Shown: positions 33,423 through 46,305, numbered from the stretch's first letter. The stretch: DNA of 64,000 bases from Fremontodendron californicum (GCA_030761205.1 JAULJL010000027.1:7817001-7881000), one strand, 5' to 3'. Notes: generated by a model from the sequence alone, not told the origin. A program made the numbers and translations.

Positions 33423-34747
33423 TGGAGGAACTCAAGTTCCCTGCCTGCCTTAAAATCTTGCATTAACATAACCTACAGTTGGTAGTTGGTACTGCTGATA
33501 TCTAAGCATATAGACTCTAATGTGCAAAGCAAAGTGGACTATTGCTTCAGCTCAATCGCAAAACTACGATGTGATTTTGTTCTTTTGTTCTCGACTTCAT
33601 AAATGCATTTTGAAAATTTTGAAGTAAATGATTTAGAATCCAAGTTTGTTAGATAAAGAAGATTAGACATTGTTTTCTTTTTGGTGAACAAACCTTATCG
33701 AGTGGTATTCATTTTAATGATTGTATGAATTCTATTCATTCAATTTATATCCTTAAATTTTGGCTCTCTTAGGGTTTATGTGAATGGACGGTAAGATTGA
33801 TTCCGATGAAATTAAAAACAACGATAGCAGTGAAATTAATTACTATAACGGTGAGAATAAAAAAAAGTGATAGAATATTTGTTTAGATTCAAACGCAACG
33901 ATAACGATGAAGTGAAAAAAAAGTAAAATAACCATTAACGAGATTAGATATAATACTTAAAAATTATTATATTTATATTAAAAAATAAATTTTAAAAAAA
34001 GTTAAAAAAAAAAAGAAAAAACAGTGGAGGGGTAAAAGCAGAATTACCCCCGCCACTGGGGTCAGTCCATGAGTGGGGTTGGGGGGGGGGATCTATTCTA
34101 TCCTGAGCCATTCCTGCACTTGATATTATATATGATGACCATTCATGAGAGAAACAAGTTCTTAACTTTAACTCAGACAGGTTCAAATTTCACCAAAGAT
34201 TCCAAATCACCTCTCATAACCTAAAGGATAGCCATCTCAAGTCCTATATGCTCATTTATGAGTGTAGAAATTTGTAATGCTATTGAAATTAAAAATCTAT
34301 AGTTAGTCGAGCAGAACGACAGTCAAACAGATCATCCCCATCAAGCATAAAAACAGCACCTATTATTCAATCAAGATGAAAGAACTATCAAATGAAAATT
34401 CAGGATGCATTGCTGAGCAGGGAAAATGGCAGCAACCGATTCTCCCGGGCGCTGGAGGAATCAGATTCACACGCAAATTCCAGGCATTAACAAATCACAA
34501 CTATAGGTGATATGAGAACACACAGACAAAAGCACAAACGTAGAACTTAAATTTATTAAGTTTTATATAAGGTAAAGGACAATCCACACAAGGTTTTGTA
34601 GCAAATTCAACATGAAACTAGAGCATCAAATCATCCCAAACAATGTCGTAGATCATCACACTAAAACAAAAGAAGTCATCATATTAGAAGTTGTACTCAC
34701 AACACAAAGCTCGATAGTTTCTCTTTAGCTAGCTGGGTTTTAGACCC
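33423..34747. other. Intergenic stretch between convergent genes
   Basis: It holds the 3' region of the acidic-tailed gene and the 3' region of TMA7 (minus strand). A G-rich run (GGGGTTGGGGGGGGGG, near 34075-34090) and A-rich runs (33990-34020) are the only marked features. No further gene seen. Confidence 0.5.
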
Positions 34748-35666
34748 TCATTTCTTCCCACTCTTCTTAAGACCAGCACCACCAAATGATCCCTTCTGTT
34801 GTGCCTTTGCTCTCATCTCTTTAAGTGCCTGCTCATCACAAGAACAAATCAGATTGGTGATTTGCAAAACATACTTAGAAAGCGAAAAAAAGAGCTAAAG
34901 GGAAAAATAAAACTGCATGAGTCACAAAACCAACATCTCACCTTCTCTTCTTCCTTCTTCTTTTGAATGTTAGCCATATCATGCTGCACAACAACAAATA
35001 AATTGAGATAAAAAGAAGATGCCTCCAAATACAATTACTTTATCAACAAGATTCGTTGGGAAGATGGAATCTTGGCAAATAAAAATAGATCATGAAATTA
35101 CAGAATTTGATCTTAAATTTTTTGCATAATTTTGGCAAAACAATTGAATTCTAAGATTGAACAGATTGCAGTTCCCAATATACCAGCACAGATTCCATAA
35201 GGTTAACATGATTTTCTTTATATTCTATATCAAAATTATACCGACTTTACTCATTTCAAACAATTAAACAAGATACAAATTCAAATGACAGTGCCGCTGA
35301 CTTAACAGGAAATAAATCTTGAAACAAAGTAATATTTGAAGATAGCCACACACAAAAAAAGAAAGATAATTATATTCCACTATATGCAAAAATAATTTTT
35401 TTTTGTTTTTCATTATAGATCGATTCAAATAATATAAATAATAATTGTGATACCTCGTCATATTCTTTCTTATCAGATTTGGGTTGCTTCAAAGGCTTCG
35501 CTTTGCCACCTAAAAAAGCCCCAAAAACACAAAAAGAAAATCAAAATATTTGAAAATAACAGGAATAGCACAATAAAAAAGGTCCTATTGAGAAATTTAC
35601 AGCATCGAAACTAGCAAAGTCGAGATCTTTGAATGTGTAAAAGAGAGTACCTTGCTTGGACGACAT
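34748..35666 (-). CDS. TMA7: Translation machinery-associated protein 7 homologue (TMA7)
   Basis: Four small exons on the minus strand, all with GT/AG borders: 35666-35651, 35509-35454, 34983-34942, 34828-34748. They join to a 64-aa protein beginning MSSKQGGKAKPLKQPK, passing through KKEYDE, HDMANIQKKKEEEK and ALKEMRAKAQQKG, and ending GAGLKKSGKK. Length (yeast and animal TMA7 are 64 aa) and the Lys/Glu-rich helix followed by a GG(x)GxKKSGKK end identify the family. TMA7 associates with ribosomes and is needed for normal translation in yeast; its exact role is unsettled. A telo-box just upstream fits co-regulation with translation genes. None of these exons is long enough to be seen as an ORF by itself. 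Confidence 0.93.
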
Positions 35667-35682
35667 GTTTGGGAGTCTAGGA

Positions 35683-35690
35683 TTAGGGTT
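35683..35690 (-). promoter_or_regulatory. Telo-box in the TMA7 leader/promoter
   Basis: TTAGGGTT, i.e. AACCCTAA on the coding strand, 17 bp before the TMA7 ATG. A second related motif, CCCTAACCC, is at 35728-35736. Telo-boxes are common in promoters of plant ribosomal and translation genes. Confidence 0.6.
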
Positions 35691-35736
35691 AGCGTCTGAA
35701 ATTAGAAGAGATCAGAAAAATAAAAGCCCTAACCCT

Positions 35737-36038
35737 GAAACACACAACTATTGGGAATTTGGAAACCTCCTAAAATGCCCGTATAAATAGAGAGAGTAAA
35801 TTTGCACGCGCTTAGTGCGTGATTAGCTGCTGCCTCAAACCAAAAGAAGCCACCTCCGCCACACTTTATTTTTCTTTAAAAAAAGAGAGTAAATTTTTGG
35901 TTAAAATACTAAAAAAAACCATAAATTTTATCATTTTATTTAGATAAACTCTTATACTTTTATTATACCTAAATAAACCTTTATTTTTTAATTTGCACTT
36001 AAAAAAACCTTTATTTCAAATGAAAGATTAATTTATAT
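35737..36038. other. AT-rich intergenic DNA upstream of TMA7
   Basis: Promoter of TMA7 at its left end. The rest holds repeated phrases of the type TTTATTTAGGTATAAATTAA on both sides of the MITE at 36039, so the MITE landed in an older repeat. Confidence 0.45.
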
Positions 36039-36304
36039 TAGACCTACTCATGGGCCAATCAATTCGCCTAGTTTGGTATGCCTGGCCCGTATTGGACCGA
36101 AATTAAGTATGATTTTTGGTGATCCAGATCTGCCCGACCCAGATCAATGTTATGCATTAAAAAATTAATTTTTTTTTTAAATTAAATTATAAAAATTAAT
36201 ATAAAATATATTTTTTTGTTATTATTTTTTGAATAATGATCCAGATCGGGCCTAGATAAGATAGAAAAAAATCTGAGCCTCGGCCCGGCCCATAAGCAGG
36301 TCTA
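36039..36304. mobile_element. hAT-like MITE, family M3 copy 1
   Basis: 266 bp with inverted ends TAGACCTACTCATGGGCC and GGCCCATAAGCAGGTCTA, flanked by ATTTATAT and ATTTATGT (7 of 8 identical). It belongs with the copy at 47205-47509. Confidence 0.85.
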
Positions 36305-37287
36305 ATTTATGTTAAGGGTTTATTTAGGTATAAATTAAAGGTTAGGGGTTTATTTGAGTACATGTTAAAAGTTAAGGGCTTAATTGGGTACAAATTAAAA
36401 TTTAAGAGCTTATTTGAGTGTAATAAAAGTATAAGAGTTTATCTAGATAAAGTTATAAAGTTCAGCGATTTTTTACTTTTTTAGCCTAAATTCTTTTATA
36501 AAATGTTTGGCAATTTTCAATTTTTTGATAGTATATATTCTTTTACAAATGAATATTATAATTCTTTTTTTTCGAACTTTTTAATTTTTATTATGCTTGG
36601 TGACCGTAACTTGTGTGAAAAATAATGTCCACAAATTAAAGCCCATAATGGGAAAATTTTTAAGGGAAGCTCAACAGGTGTTCATGGGTCGGATCGATTT
36701 CGGATTGGGTTTAAATATGGTATCAATATTATATATATTTGTTCAAGTTCGACTCGATCTAAAATATGGATCTCAAATTTTATCCAAACTCGTCCATATT
36801 TGTAAATGGATAGTCTAAATCCATTTAGGTTCGCCTATATTATTTGTTTTCTAAAAAAATTTAAACAATATGTTATTTTTATTTAATTTTTAATAAATTT
36901 TAAAGAATGAATATTTAACATATTTTTAAATGTTTATACTATAATATTATATATATTAATTTTTTATATGATATAAATTACATATTATATTATATAAATG
37001 AAAAATGGACGGGTCAGGTTCGAGCTTTGATAGTTGGAGCCAAGCTCCAACTCTTTTTTTTTTTTTTTCCTAAACCCATATTTTAAATCTAATATTTTTG
37101 TCTAAATTCTCTCAAATATTAGACGGGCTCTCGGGAATACCGCTAGCAGAGACCAGGTGCTCAGAGTCTGAATCCTTGAGTTGTTGACCTTGTGCTAATG
37201 TGTCTGTCTCTGAACCTGATGAGCCAACTGAGATAAGATAAGTGAACAGACTGATAAGGATAACTAGTTCTCTTCCTTTGTTAGCCA
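36305..37287. other. Repeat-derived intergenic DNA
   Basis: No gene seen. 36672-37130 resembles 32390-32575 (phrases GGGTCAGGTTCGAGC, TAATATTTTTGTC, TCTCAAATAT), so both are diverged copies of one dispersed repeat. Confidence 0.45.
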
Positions 37288-38197
37288 TCTCTATATATCA
37301 AAATTGAGTCTTGGGGAACCAAAGGGTGTTTTAAAATTCTTAGGGTTATTTTTGTCTATTACTTGAGGGAGGGTATAAATGTCTTTTAGTTGAAAATTTG
37401 AAGGAAAAAAAAATAGAAAGTTTATGTTGAGAGAGAGGAGGAGAAGAGGGGAGAGAGAGAAGGAGAGGAGAGAAAAGAAGAGAGGGGAGGAGAGAGGCAG
37501 CTAAAGGGAGTCAGGCGGTGACGGAGGAAGAGAGAGGAGGAAGAGAAGGGAGAAAATGGAGGAGAGAGAAAGAAAAGGAGAGAGAAAAGGAAAGGAAGGA
37601 GGAGAGAGAAGTCCACCAACGACGGAGGAAGAGAAAGGAGGAGGATCGGAGCGTTCGGCTGCCTCGATCGGCCGATGATATAGCAGGCAGCCGGCTGGCT
37701 GAAGAAGAAAAAAAGGAAAAAAAAAGAAAATGTTTTTTTATTATTGTTTTAATTTTTATATTTTATAATTTTAATAAAATTAATAAATATATATTTTGTT
37801 AATTTTTTAAATTACTTTTTGATTTTTTGTCTTAAAAAAATTATAAATATTTTTCATTAATTTTTAATAAAAAATTATTGTTTAAAAATAATTATAAAAA
37901 GTGATAAATCAATTTTATTATAAAATTATTGCTTAAAAAATCATTGTTTAAAAATAATTATAAAATTTTATTAATTTTAAAATTTGATCTATTTTTAAAA
38001 AATAAAAAATATTAAAAAGAAAAGAAAAGAAAGAAACAAATAATAAAGAAAAATGCTAAATATTTTATTTGTTGTGTTTTCTTTATTCACTTTTTTCATT
38101 GATTTTTTAAAATAATATTAATTTAAAATAATTTAATAAAATTATTCAGGTATATATTTTTAAAAAATAAATAATTCCCCGCGGGGTAAAAATCTAG
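37288..38197 (+). mobile_element. Probable non-autonomous Helitron
   Basis: Starts TCTCTATATATCAAAATTGAG right after an A. It ends with the palindrome CCCCGCGGGG (38177-38186), then 7 bp and CTAG (38194-38197), followed by T. TC at the 5' end, a GC-rich hairpin 7-12 bp before a 3' CTRR, and A/T host flanks are the Helitron hallmarks. The 910-bp body has a 270-bp purine-rich block (GAGAGGAGGA-type, 37425-37620) and a GC-rich piece (37640-37700) that could be captured gene leader sequence. There are no Rep/helicase genes. The ORFs in the purine block are low complexity. Confidence 0.7.
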
Positions 38198-38802
38198 TTA
38201 ATTGGTTAAAGTTGGGTATCAGAGACGGACAAATTAGCTGGCAGTGATTATCTGTGCCAAAATGATAGTCTGCTGGATACTCCTATACTTTGACAGTGCT
38301 AGGATTTTCTTTTTACTGTTTCTAGTTTCAACGTTCATCTAAACATCCACGTTCTATTTTCTGTTCTTCCTGGTCATGCTCACGCGTTTTGAAAGTTCTA
38401 TATTTTATAACATTCAAACTTAAGGTGATTGAAAATGAACTACGTCTAGGAAAATTGACTCGGGTAATGCCAGGAAAGGTGTGCCGTGTAAGCAAAGTAA
38501 AGCCTCTTCTTCATCTCCTACTCTCAACCACAAGTCCAACTCTCCAACAAGTATGTGTCAAAGAAATTGTATCCAATCATGTCAACCAAAGTTTGCAGAG
38601 ACCGAATTTTATTCGGGCCTGATTAACAATAGTTTTACTAAAATATTTCATTAATCTCGAGCTTAAAGATTTTCTTTGAATTTCTCTTAAGAAAAGTTGA
38701 TAATATATAATTGATCTAGCCATCAACTGGTACCTACTATATTAACAACGAAATCTGTAGTATTTGAAAAGTACCGTGCCTAAGCTCCTCCACTCTTCCT
38801 TA

Positions 38803-41726
38803 ATGGCAAGCACAACAAGAAATCTTATTCTCTTTAGTCTTTCATGTTTTCTCCCCTTGCTATGTACACCTACTTATTCTCAAATAGCCACAATAGTGCA
38901 AGGCCAACAGCTGAAATATTATCAGCAGTTACCATTTTCCCAAGGTTAAAACTGAATTCGGAGGGTGAACTTGTGAGTTACAAGGCGGATTCTGTGGCTT
39001 CAGAAATTTCATGTGCTACAAACATGAGCATAGGGTGCTTGAAGCAGAACATACCTGAGTGTAGAAATTTGGGAAAAAAAGTTTTCCAGCATCATGTGGG
39101 TTTCATGTCCAACAGTGGATTTAAATTCAGTGAGACTGACAACCTGTCTCGGATTGATTGTCAGGCCAAATGCTTGAATGGGTGTTCTTGTGTCGCTTAT
39201 GCTTCGAAAAATGATGATGAGACTGGCTGCGAGATTTGGAGCACTGGAATTAGTTTTACGGAATCTATAACGAGAGATGATAGGCCTGATGTTAGACGCG
39301 ATATATTCATTCTTGAACCAAGAGGTAAGGCTTAATTTACTTCAATTTAACAGTTGATGCTCGGCATTTGCATTTCAATATAGCGAAGGATTCAAGAATT
39401 AATATTGACTAGAATTGATGATTAATCTCTTTCATTGCTCCAATTTTAGTAGGACATAAAGTTGTCAAGTAGAGCTAATTCAGATTATTTTAATGTGTCT
39501 GAATTCCATAAATCTGCTTAACATTTGACTGAATTTTCCACGCACTTTCTCTTTTCTTTTTCCCCTTTTTTGACATTTGTGATCTCAGATGTGTCAACAA
39601 TGGGAACTTTCTTCACTTTTTTGGTTGCCAAGTCATTTACAGTAATTTGGGATCTATAACATTGGAATGCTACACACAGTCGTTTTAGACTTTTATCTCA
39701 AAACATTTTATTGTGAAAAATTGGAGCACATGCCTTAAACTTCTGCTTAATTCTTGCTCAAGTTAGGGGAATTAGCAGATAGAGAAACTCTCAAGGGATT
39801 TTGAATCCAATGGTCACAGAGTAAGCTTCTTTTATGACTATTGTCTTACTTCTGGGGTGCATGAAAGTTCATTTATTTCAAGGCATAGCATTTCAATAAG
39901 TTGATACTATGACATCATGAATTAATGTTTTCTCATATTCCAGAGAACAAGTGGTGGATATGGCTGATCACAGTGCTTGGAGGACTTATGGCTGTACCCC
40001 CATTATGCTCAATAGGTTACATAATATGGAAAAAGAGCAAACGAAGAGGTAGTTATCCTTAAAAAGAAACTAAAATGACGATCTCTTTTCTTTTGATTGG
40101 TTCTTTTTATGCCCAAGTTATCAATAATGATCACCTGATGAGAACATCTCCATATATGGTCTAAATTCTTGTAACTTAATTAGGGGATGGAAAGATTAAC
40201 CAAAGGGTGCTGTTAAATGAAATTGGATTTGGATTTGGAGGTGGTGCAATGCCTTCAACCTCAAATGACACTGTGATAAGTCGCAACAAAGATGGACATG
40301 ATAACCAGTTGGATGTATTCAGCTTTGAAAGCATTGCTGCTGCTACAAACTATTTTTCAGTAGGAAACAAGCTAGGAGAGGGTGGCTTCGGTCCGGTTTA
40401 TAAGGTAGTAAATGATATCCTGAAACCAAATTTAAGATTCGTCAGCAATTACTAATAAGATATTAATTTCAGGGAAAACTTCTTGATGGGCTAGAAATAG
40501 CAGTAAAGAGACTTTCAAGTCATTCAGGGCAAGGACTGCTGGAGTTCAAGAATGAAGCCATACTCATTGCAAAACTACAGCACACCAATCTCGTGAGGCT
40601 TTTAGGATTTTGCATTCAAGGGGAAGAAAAGATATTGATCTATGAATACATGCGTAACAAAAGCTTAGATTTCTTGATCTTTGGTAGGGCATCCTTACCA
40701 CCAGTATAGTTGCATATTTGGGAATCTTTTGAGTTTATCATTATCTGCTGAAGTGTTCTATATATATGACACAGATTCTGATAATAAAAGCATGTTAAAT
40801 TGGAAGAAACGCTTCAACATAATTGAAGGGATTGCTCACGGTCTAATTTATCTCCATAAATATTCAAGACTCAAAGTGATTCACAGAGACTTAAAGGCTA
40901 GCAATATTTTACTTGACAATGGGATGAATCCAAAAATATCTGATTTTGGCATGGCCAGAATATTTGGATTAAATGAATCTGAAGCAAATACTAAAAGAGT
41001 TGTTGGAACATTGTAAGTGTAGTGAATAAGAAAAAAACTATTTTTTTTTTTTGTTCTTTCAAGTAATGAAAAGCATGCATCCTTGATTGTTTCTCCAGTG
41101 GCTACATGGCTCCAGAATATGCCTTTCATGGCATTGTTTCAATGAAAACTGATGTGTTTAGCTTTGGAGTCCTACTACTAGAGATTGTGAGTGGCAAGAA
41201 GAACAATTGTTGCTATCATTCAGATCGCCCTCTGAATCTTATAGGTTATGTACGTACTTCTTTTCTTTTTCTTTTTTTGTAAGTTGAAAAATGAGCCATT
41301 GTTGAAGCTACAAGTCTGAATTTTCCGGTTTGCATAAGCAACATGCATACATTACCTTCATTTATATAGATATATATATATATATATTTCTGATTTCTCT
41401 ACCATGATTTCCATCAGGCATGGCAACTTTGGAATGAAGGTCAAGGTTTAGTGCTTATAGATCCAACATTGGATGAATCCTGCAATCAATATGAAGCACT
41501 GAGATGCATTAATGTTGGTCTCTTGTGTGTACAAGACCATGCAATAGATAGACCCACAATGGCAGATGTTGTTTCAATGCTTTCAAATGAAACTGTACAG
41601 CTACCAGTACCGAAGCAACCAGCATTTTTCATTTATGCAGCTCAAAAAGAGCCAGATATAGCTGAAATCAAGTCCAACAACTGTTCCATAAATTATGTTT
41701 CAGTCTCAGTGATGGAAGCAAGATGA
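38803..41726 (+). pseudogene. G-type lectin S-receptor-like kinase lacking its lectin domain (truncated, frameshifted)
   Basis: Reading along: a signal peptide, MASTTRNLILFSLSCFLPLL (38803), and the mature start QIATIVQGQQLK; then the frame is lost near 38945. The next part, in another frame, is a PAN/apple domain (SIGCLKQNIPECRN, DCQAKCLNGCSCVAYAS) to 39324. The whole bulb-lectin and S-locus-glycoprotein regions (some 300 residues) are missing between them. Exons then follow normally: 39944-40048 (membrane helix WWIWLITVLGGLMA), 40184-40404 (LGEGGFGPVYK), 40474-40683 (AVKRLS), 40775-41012 (HRDLKASN, DFGMARIF), 41099-41249 (GYMAPEYA, VFSFGVLLLEI), 41418-41726 (RPTMADVVSML). The kinase looks intact and all junctions are in phase. 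A product could only start at 38844 without a signal peptide, so I call it a pseudogene; translation of a kinase-only form is possible. Confidence 0.8.
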
Positions 41727-42992
41727 CTACACTAGTATTTATGGATTTAATTATGCCTATGAAAAAGCATGAAGTAAAAATACAGTATATATATACACAT
41801 GCATATGTACTCGATTGTTTCTCAACTAATGGTATTGCTCTGGCAGTACATGTTTGAGGATAATTTTTTGGCCAAATTACTTTCCATAATTATCAGAAAA
41901 CTTCAATAAGATTATCCGGTTTTTCATAGGCTTCTAATCTACTACAATTGAATTGATGAAAGAAAAAACGAAGTTGCTGGTGATATGAGCCTTAATATTC
42001 TGGTTCATTGATCTCCATTTTTTTTTGGTTTATTGTATTGAGTTGTTGTAACTTTCTGCTGTTATATTGAACAGCTTGTTTCCTAATAGCAGGATTTCCC
42101 ATGCTTTTTTTGGGAAAGCAAAATTCTACTAATTTATGTGAAAATTCCATCTGTTAAATTTCTTCATTTGGGTTCTGTTTCATGTTTCAATCTTTAAATT
42201 TGCTAGTTTATTTCATTGTTGTTAAATATGTGCCTATGTGGTATTCAGAAAACTGGACTGGAAAGATATGGGTTTGACACTGATCAGGAAGTGAGCAGAG
42301 CCATAAAAGTACCAAATCAAAAAATACAAAGTGAATAATATATATATATATATATAATACATGAATGTGGTAAATTAATGCATGTGACGGATGACTAGAT
42401 TAGGATGAATTCATATGGTGAATGAATTAAATTAATTATTATGTACATTATAATTATGGTATATTATATTGAGAAATGTATTCTTCATTCTTTAATGATT
42501 CTTGGAGTCCTATATAAGGATGAGTTTGTATCCAAAAAGTAGTAATAGAAAAAGGGTTTACGATATAGCTAGTTCCTGAAGAATTAGACTTTGAAAGGTC
42601 ATATTTTCTTTGTCTTTATCCCTCTTTATTTACTTCTTTTATTTATTTATAACAATATATATATCCTTGATAATGTACTAAATTAATTATTTTATCTTTA
42701 ATAATATTTATTTATTAAATTCAATTAAAATACTAAAAATTAAGTAATTATTATTTTTAAATTAGTAGAATTCTTTATTAAATAAGAATTCCGGATTGTG
42801 TTTTTGAATTTATCTCTTCTTTTAAATCTTTGCATTAAAAATGATTCATCATTGATTTCTATTACTTGGCTTTTCTTTTTTTTTTATTTATTATTATTTG
42901 GTACACTGCTAATGGAGTATTTAGACTTCACAAACAGGGTTAATAGAGTGACACATAATGATAGGGTATAGTAAATAAATAAATAAAAACTA
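41727..42992. other. Intergenic DNA after the receptor kinase
   Basis: 3' region of the kinase, then AT-rich DNA with a (TA)n run at about 42338-42356. No gene seen. Confidence 0.5.
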
Positions 42993-45900
42993 TGTAGCAA
43001 CCGGATTTTGTTCGGATCACCCAATTCGGACCCAACTTCTGGGCCTGCTATACAGCAGGCCCACTTGACTGCCCAACAGGCCAATTGGGCTTACAAGATA
43101 GCAAGCCCGATGACCCAACAATCCAAGCCAGCTTGTTTGGGCTTTGGAGCAAATGGGCTTGTCACGGCCCAAAGGCCTATTGGCCCTGGCCAGCCAGGCC
43201 TATCACCAGCCCCCCAAGCAAACCCTAGCCCCCTGCAACTCTAGGCACCCCTGCAACCCTAACCATTGGCAGCCGCCACCCTAACCCTAGCCATCAAACT
43301 TGTACGCCAGCCCCTACCAGCCCCCTGCCCAGACACACCACAGCAGCCACCAGTACGCAACCCCCACCTCCACACGCCACCCTCAACAAAACCCTCACAG
43401 GACCCCCTATCTCATTTCAGATCCCAGGAAAGAAAAACCCTCAGATCCACCACAACCAAAACAACACAGAGGTTGGGACCCCCCATTCGGAACTCCAATT
43501 CTTCTTAACAGCCATCAGCAAAAAGACCCCTCATCAGAACACCTCCACGCCGATCACCAAAAAACCACTCGGCTCACCACACATAGAGGAGACAGATTCG
43601 ACCTCAACACCCTCACCCCACCCCCTTTTGGCAACCATCAGCCACAACCCCAACAACCAGAAAAATAACCCACGTACAAAAAAAAAAAAACCATCGGCAC
43701 ACACAAACCACAACTAGAAAAAAAAAACAAAAAAAAAAAACTTTGGTTCTCGACTTTCGAACTTAGATCTACTAAGTTCAAAGTCAAATTGGAGAAAACT
43801 ACTAAGGGATTCAGAGAGAGGAAGGGAAGGGGAACATTTTGGTTTGATTTGGGGTCGAAAGAGCCACCGGCAAACGGCGGTCGACGGCGATGAACGACGG
43901 TGAACTAAGATCGGCACGGAGGCTTAGCCGTCGATTTCTAGGAAAATCCTAAAGAGAGGGGAGAGGAAATGGAGGCTTAGAGAGAGAGAGAAATCAAAAA
44001 AAAAAATTGGGGTTTAAATAAGGCACCAAAACGATGCCATTTGGAGAAAGGGAGGATCCGCGCGCGGACCCGGATCCGACCTGGGGTTCGCGCGCCTGAC
44101 CCGAACTCGGGCTAGAAGAGAAAAAAGAAAAAAAAAGAAAAAAAAGAAAAGAAAAGAGGAAGATCCATGGCCTGACCCGTTCAGCCCTCAACCCGACCCG
44201 CGACCCACCAGGCCAGATTCGGCCCGCCAGCAACAAACTTGGATTTGGGCTTCCAGCTTTGGGCCTTGACACCTTGGCCTGCTTTGGTATATTTTTGAGC
44301 CCATTTAATTTAAGTGTTTATGCAATCCTTTTTATGAATACCTATATTTTATATATATATATATATTTTTCATTTATTTATTTGTTTATTTATATATTTT
44401 ATTATTATTTTTTTAAAAATGTTAAGGATAATTTATTTAAAAGAGTAGTAAAAATAAGGAAGCTTTCTTTATTTAAATTAAGATGAAAATAGAGACGATA
44501 AATAAAATTTATTTTAGTTATGTGGGCAAGAATTCCTATTTGGTTATGTGTCGTATACAATATAAAAATTATAATATTTTGATTCGGAAATAAAAAAACT
44601 CAATTAATAATAAATAATTTTTAGAAGTAAAAAGTTTTAGAAAAAAGATAAAAATGCAAAAAATAGTAAATAATTTTCTCAAAATTTATACAAAACAATA
44701 CACTCAAATAATAATAATAATAATATAATCATTTATGGATTCTTGCCTAGATGTTGGAAGAATCCCGGTATTTCCAAAATGGTCGCCTAAGGTTTCGTTA
44801 TAAGAACTCTCAAGTATGGAGAGCCTTTTCAAATTCCGCCTAGACGATGGGGAATTTGGGAAGGCTCTCACATACGACGAGGGTTCGTGTTTTTTATTTC
44901 TAAAAAAAATAATACTAAAAAAATATAAAAATTATAAAAAAAATTAAAAGAAAAAAAATAAAAAATAGTAGTCAAAATAATAGTTAAAATAAGTAAATGA
45001 ATAAAAAAAAGACCATAATACAAAAATAATAAAATACATTTTAATCAATTCGTTGTGTCATCTATTTATTCGTGCTTACTTATTCGTCATTGGTCGGCAT
45101 GTTAATACTATTCGTTTAGTTTATAATATGTTACATAGCATAAACATTAAACAAAATTTTTCCAAAAAAAAAAAAAACAAATTTTCTCGAATAACAACAA
45201 TATGCTTAAGTGGGAATTTACAAGTGTAGAGATCTTCTCCGAATTCCGCCTAGACGATGGGGAATTTGAGAAAGATCTCACATCGAAGATTCTTGTATTG
45301 CCTTTAAAAAAATAAAACATTCCATTTTACAATTGAATTAATTCATCCTTTTAATTATCCAAAAAAAAAAGAATTAATTCATCATTTACGATGTTGTATA
45401 TATCGGTTCAAAAATGGGAACACGTCAATTTCAAGGACTGAGATTAGAATTTTCAAATGTAGAGATCTTCTCCAAATTCCGTCTAGACGATGGGGAATTT
45501 GGGCAAGCTCTCACACCGAAGATTCTTATCCACACTCAAATGAAAATTTTATTTTTAAAATTAAACAATTTATTATCTAAATTATTACTCTTTATTTTTC
45601 TATGTTTGCTCATTCATTATTATTGATTATTCATTTCATTGCATATCACATTCTTTTATAAAATAAAGAAAAAGAAAACCGAGAATTTTAAGAGGGCCCT
45701 ACGAAACAAAAATAAGATAATATTCCGAGTAAAAACAAGTATTGCCATCCTGCCTAGATGTTGGAGGATCTCGAATAATTGTTGTTTACGAATGAACATT
45801 ATTTGATTTGGAGGAATATTATGCAAATTCGAAAGTAAAGAAACTATTCTCGAATTCTGCCTAGACGTTGGAGAATTCGGTGAAAATTTTCAATGCCAAG

Positions 45901-46300
45901 GATTTACATTTTATTCCTAAATGAAATAATTTTTTTTTTTTTTTTACAAATACAAAATTTGCAACAAAGGGAATTATGGGAATTATTTTTAAATATCAAA
46001 ATTAAAATTGTTTTACCAAGATTAAAGGATAACACATGATTAATTGGTATCGTTTTTAAACAAGCGTCGTGGGGGTGCTCATCCTTCCCCTCACGTAACT
46101 GACTCCCGAACCCCATTTTGCTTTCTCTCTGGTTTAAAGCACGAACTTCGAAATCGATTTTAAGAATGTTTTAATTAGTTTTAAAATATTTTGCTAAAAC
46201 CGGATTTAATAGGTGACCAATCACACCTAAACAAAAAAGATTGGTGGCGACTCCATTGTTTTTCCAAATCGTCCGACGGTAAAAAAAAACCGTTATGACA
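42993..46300. mobile_element. Very long solo LTR (3308 bp)
   Basis: Starts TGTAGCAACCGG and ends CCGTTATGACA, with a perfect 5-bp target duplication AACTA (42988-42992 and 46301-46305), and contains no gag or pol. The left third is GC-rich and proline-codon-rich in several frames (chance ORFs). The end, TTGGTGGCGACTCC followed by TCGTCCGACGGT, is typical in style of long LTRs of the Tat/Ogre branch of gypsy elements, which fits the size; the lineage is inference. A solo LTR arises by recombination between the two LTRs of an element. A family of stem-loops lies at 44737-45891. Confidence 0.85.
44737..45891. repeat. Six stem-loops with a shared loop in the long LTR
   Basis: Hairpins at 44737-44765, 44819-44869, 45229-45279, 45462-45512, 45747-45769 and 45840-45891. 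Each has a loop close to GCCTAGACGATGG or GCCTAGATGTTGG, flanked by arms that pair. In the second the arms are GAGAGCCTTTTCAAATTCC and GGAATTTGGGAAGGCTCTC. In the third they are GAGATCTTCTCCGAATTCC and GGAATTTGAGAAAGATCTC. In the sixth they are GAAACTATTCTCGAATTCT and AGAATTCGGTGAAAATTTTC. Stem sequences change between copies while pairing is mostly kept. Confidence 0.75.
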
Positions 46301-46305
46301 AACTA

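Noticed and set aside
37422..37802. Ser/Leu- or Glu/Arg-rich ORFs on both strands
   Set aside because: They are translations of a purine-rich simple tract inside the probable Helitron.
43008..43668. Proline-rich ORFs in two frames
   Set aside because: They are inside the GC-rich part of the 3.3-kb solo LTR; overlapping frames with low complexity and no domain.
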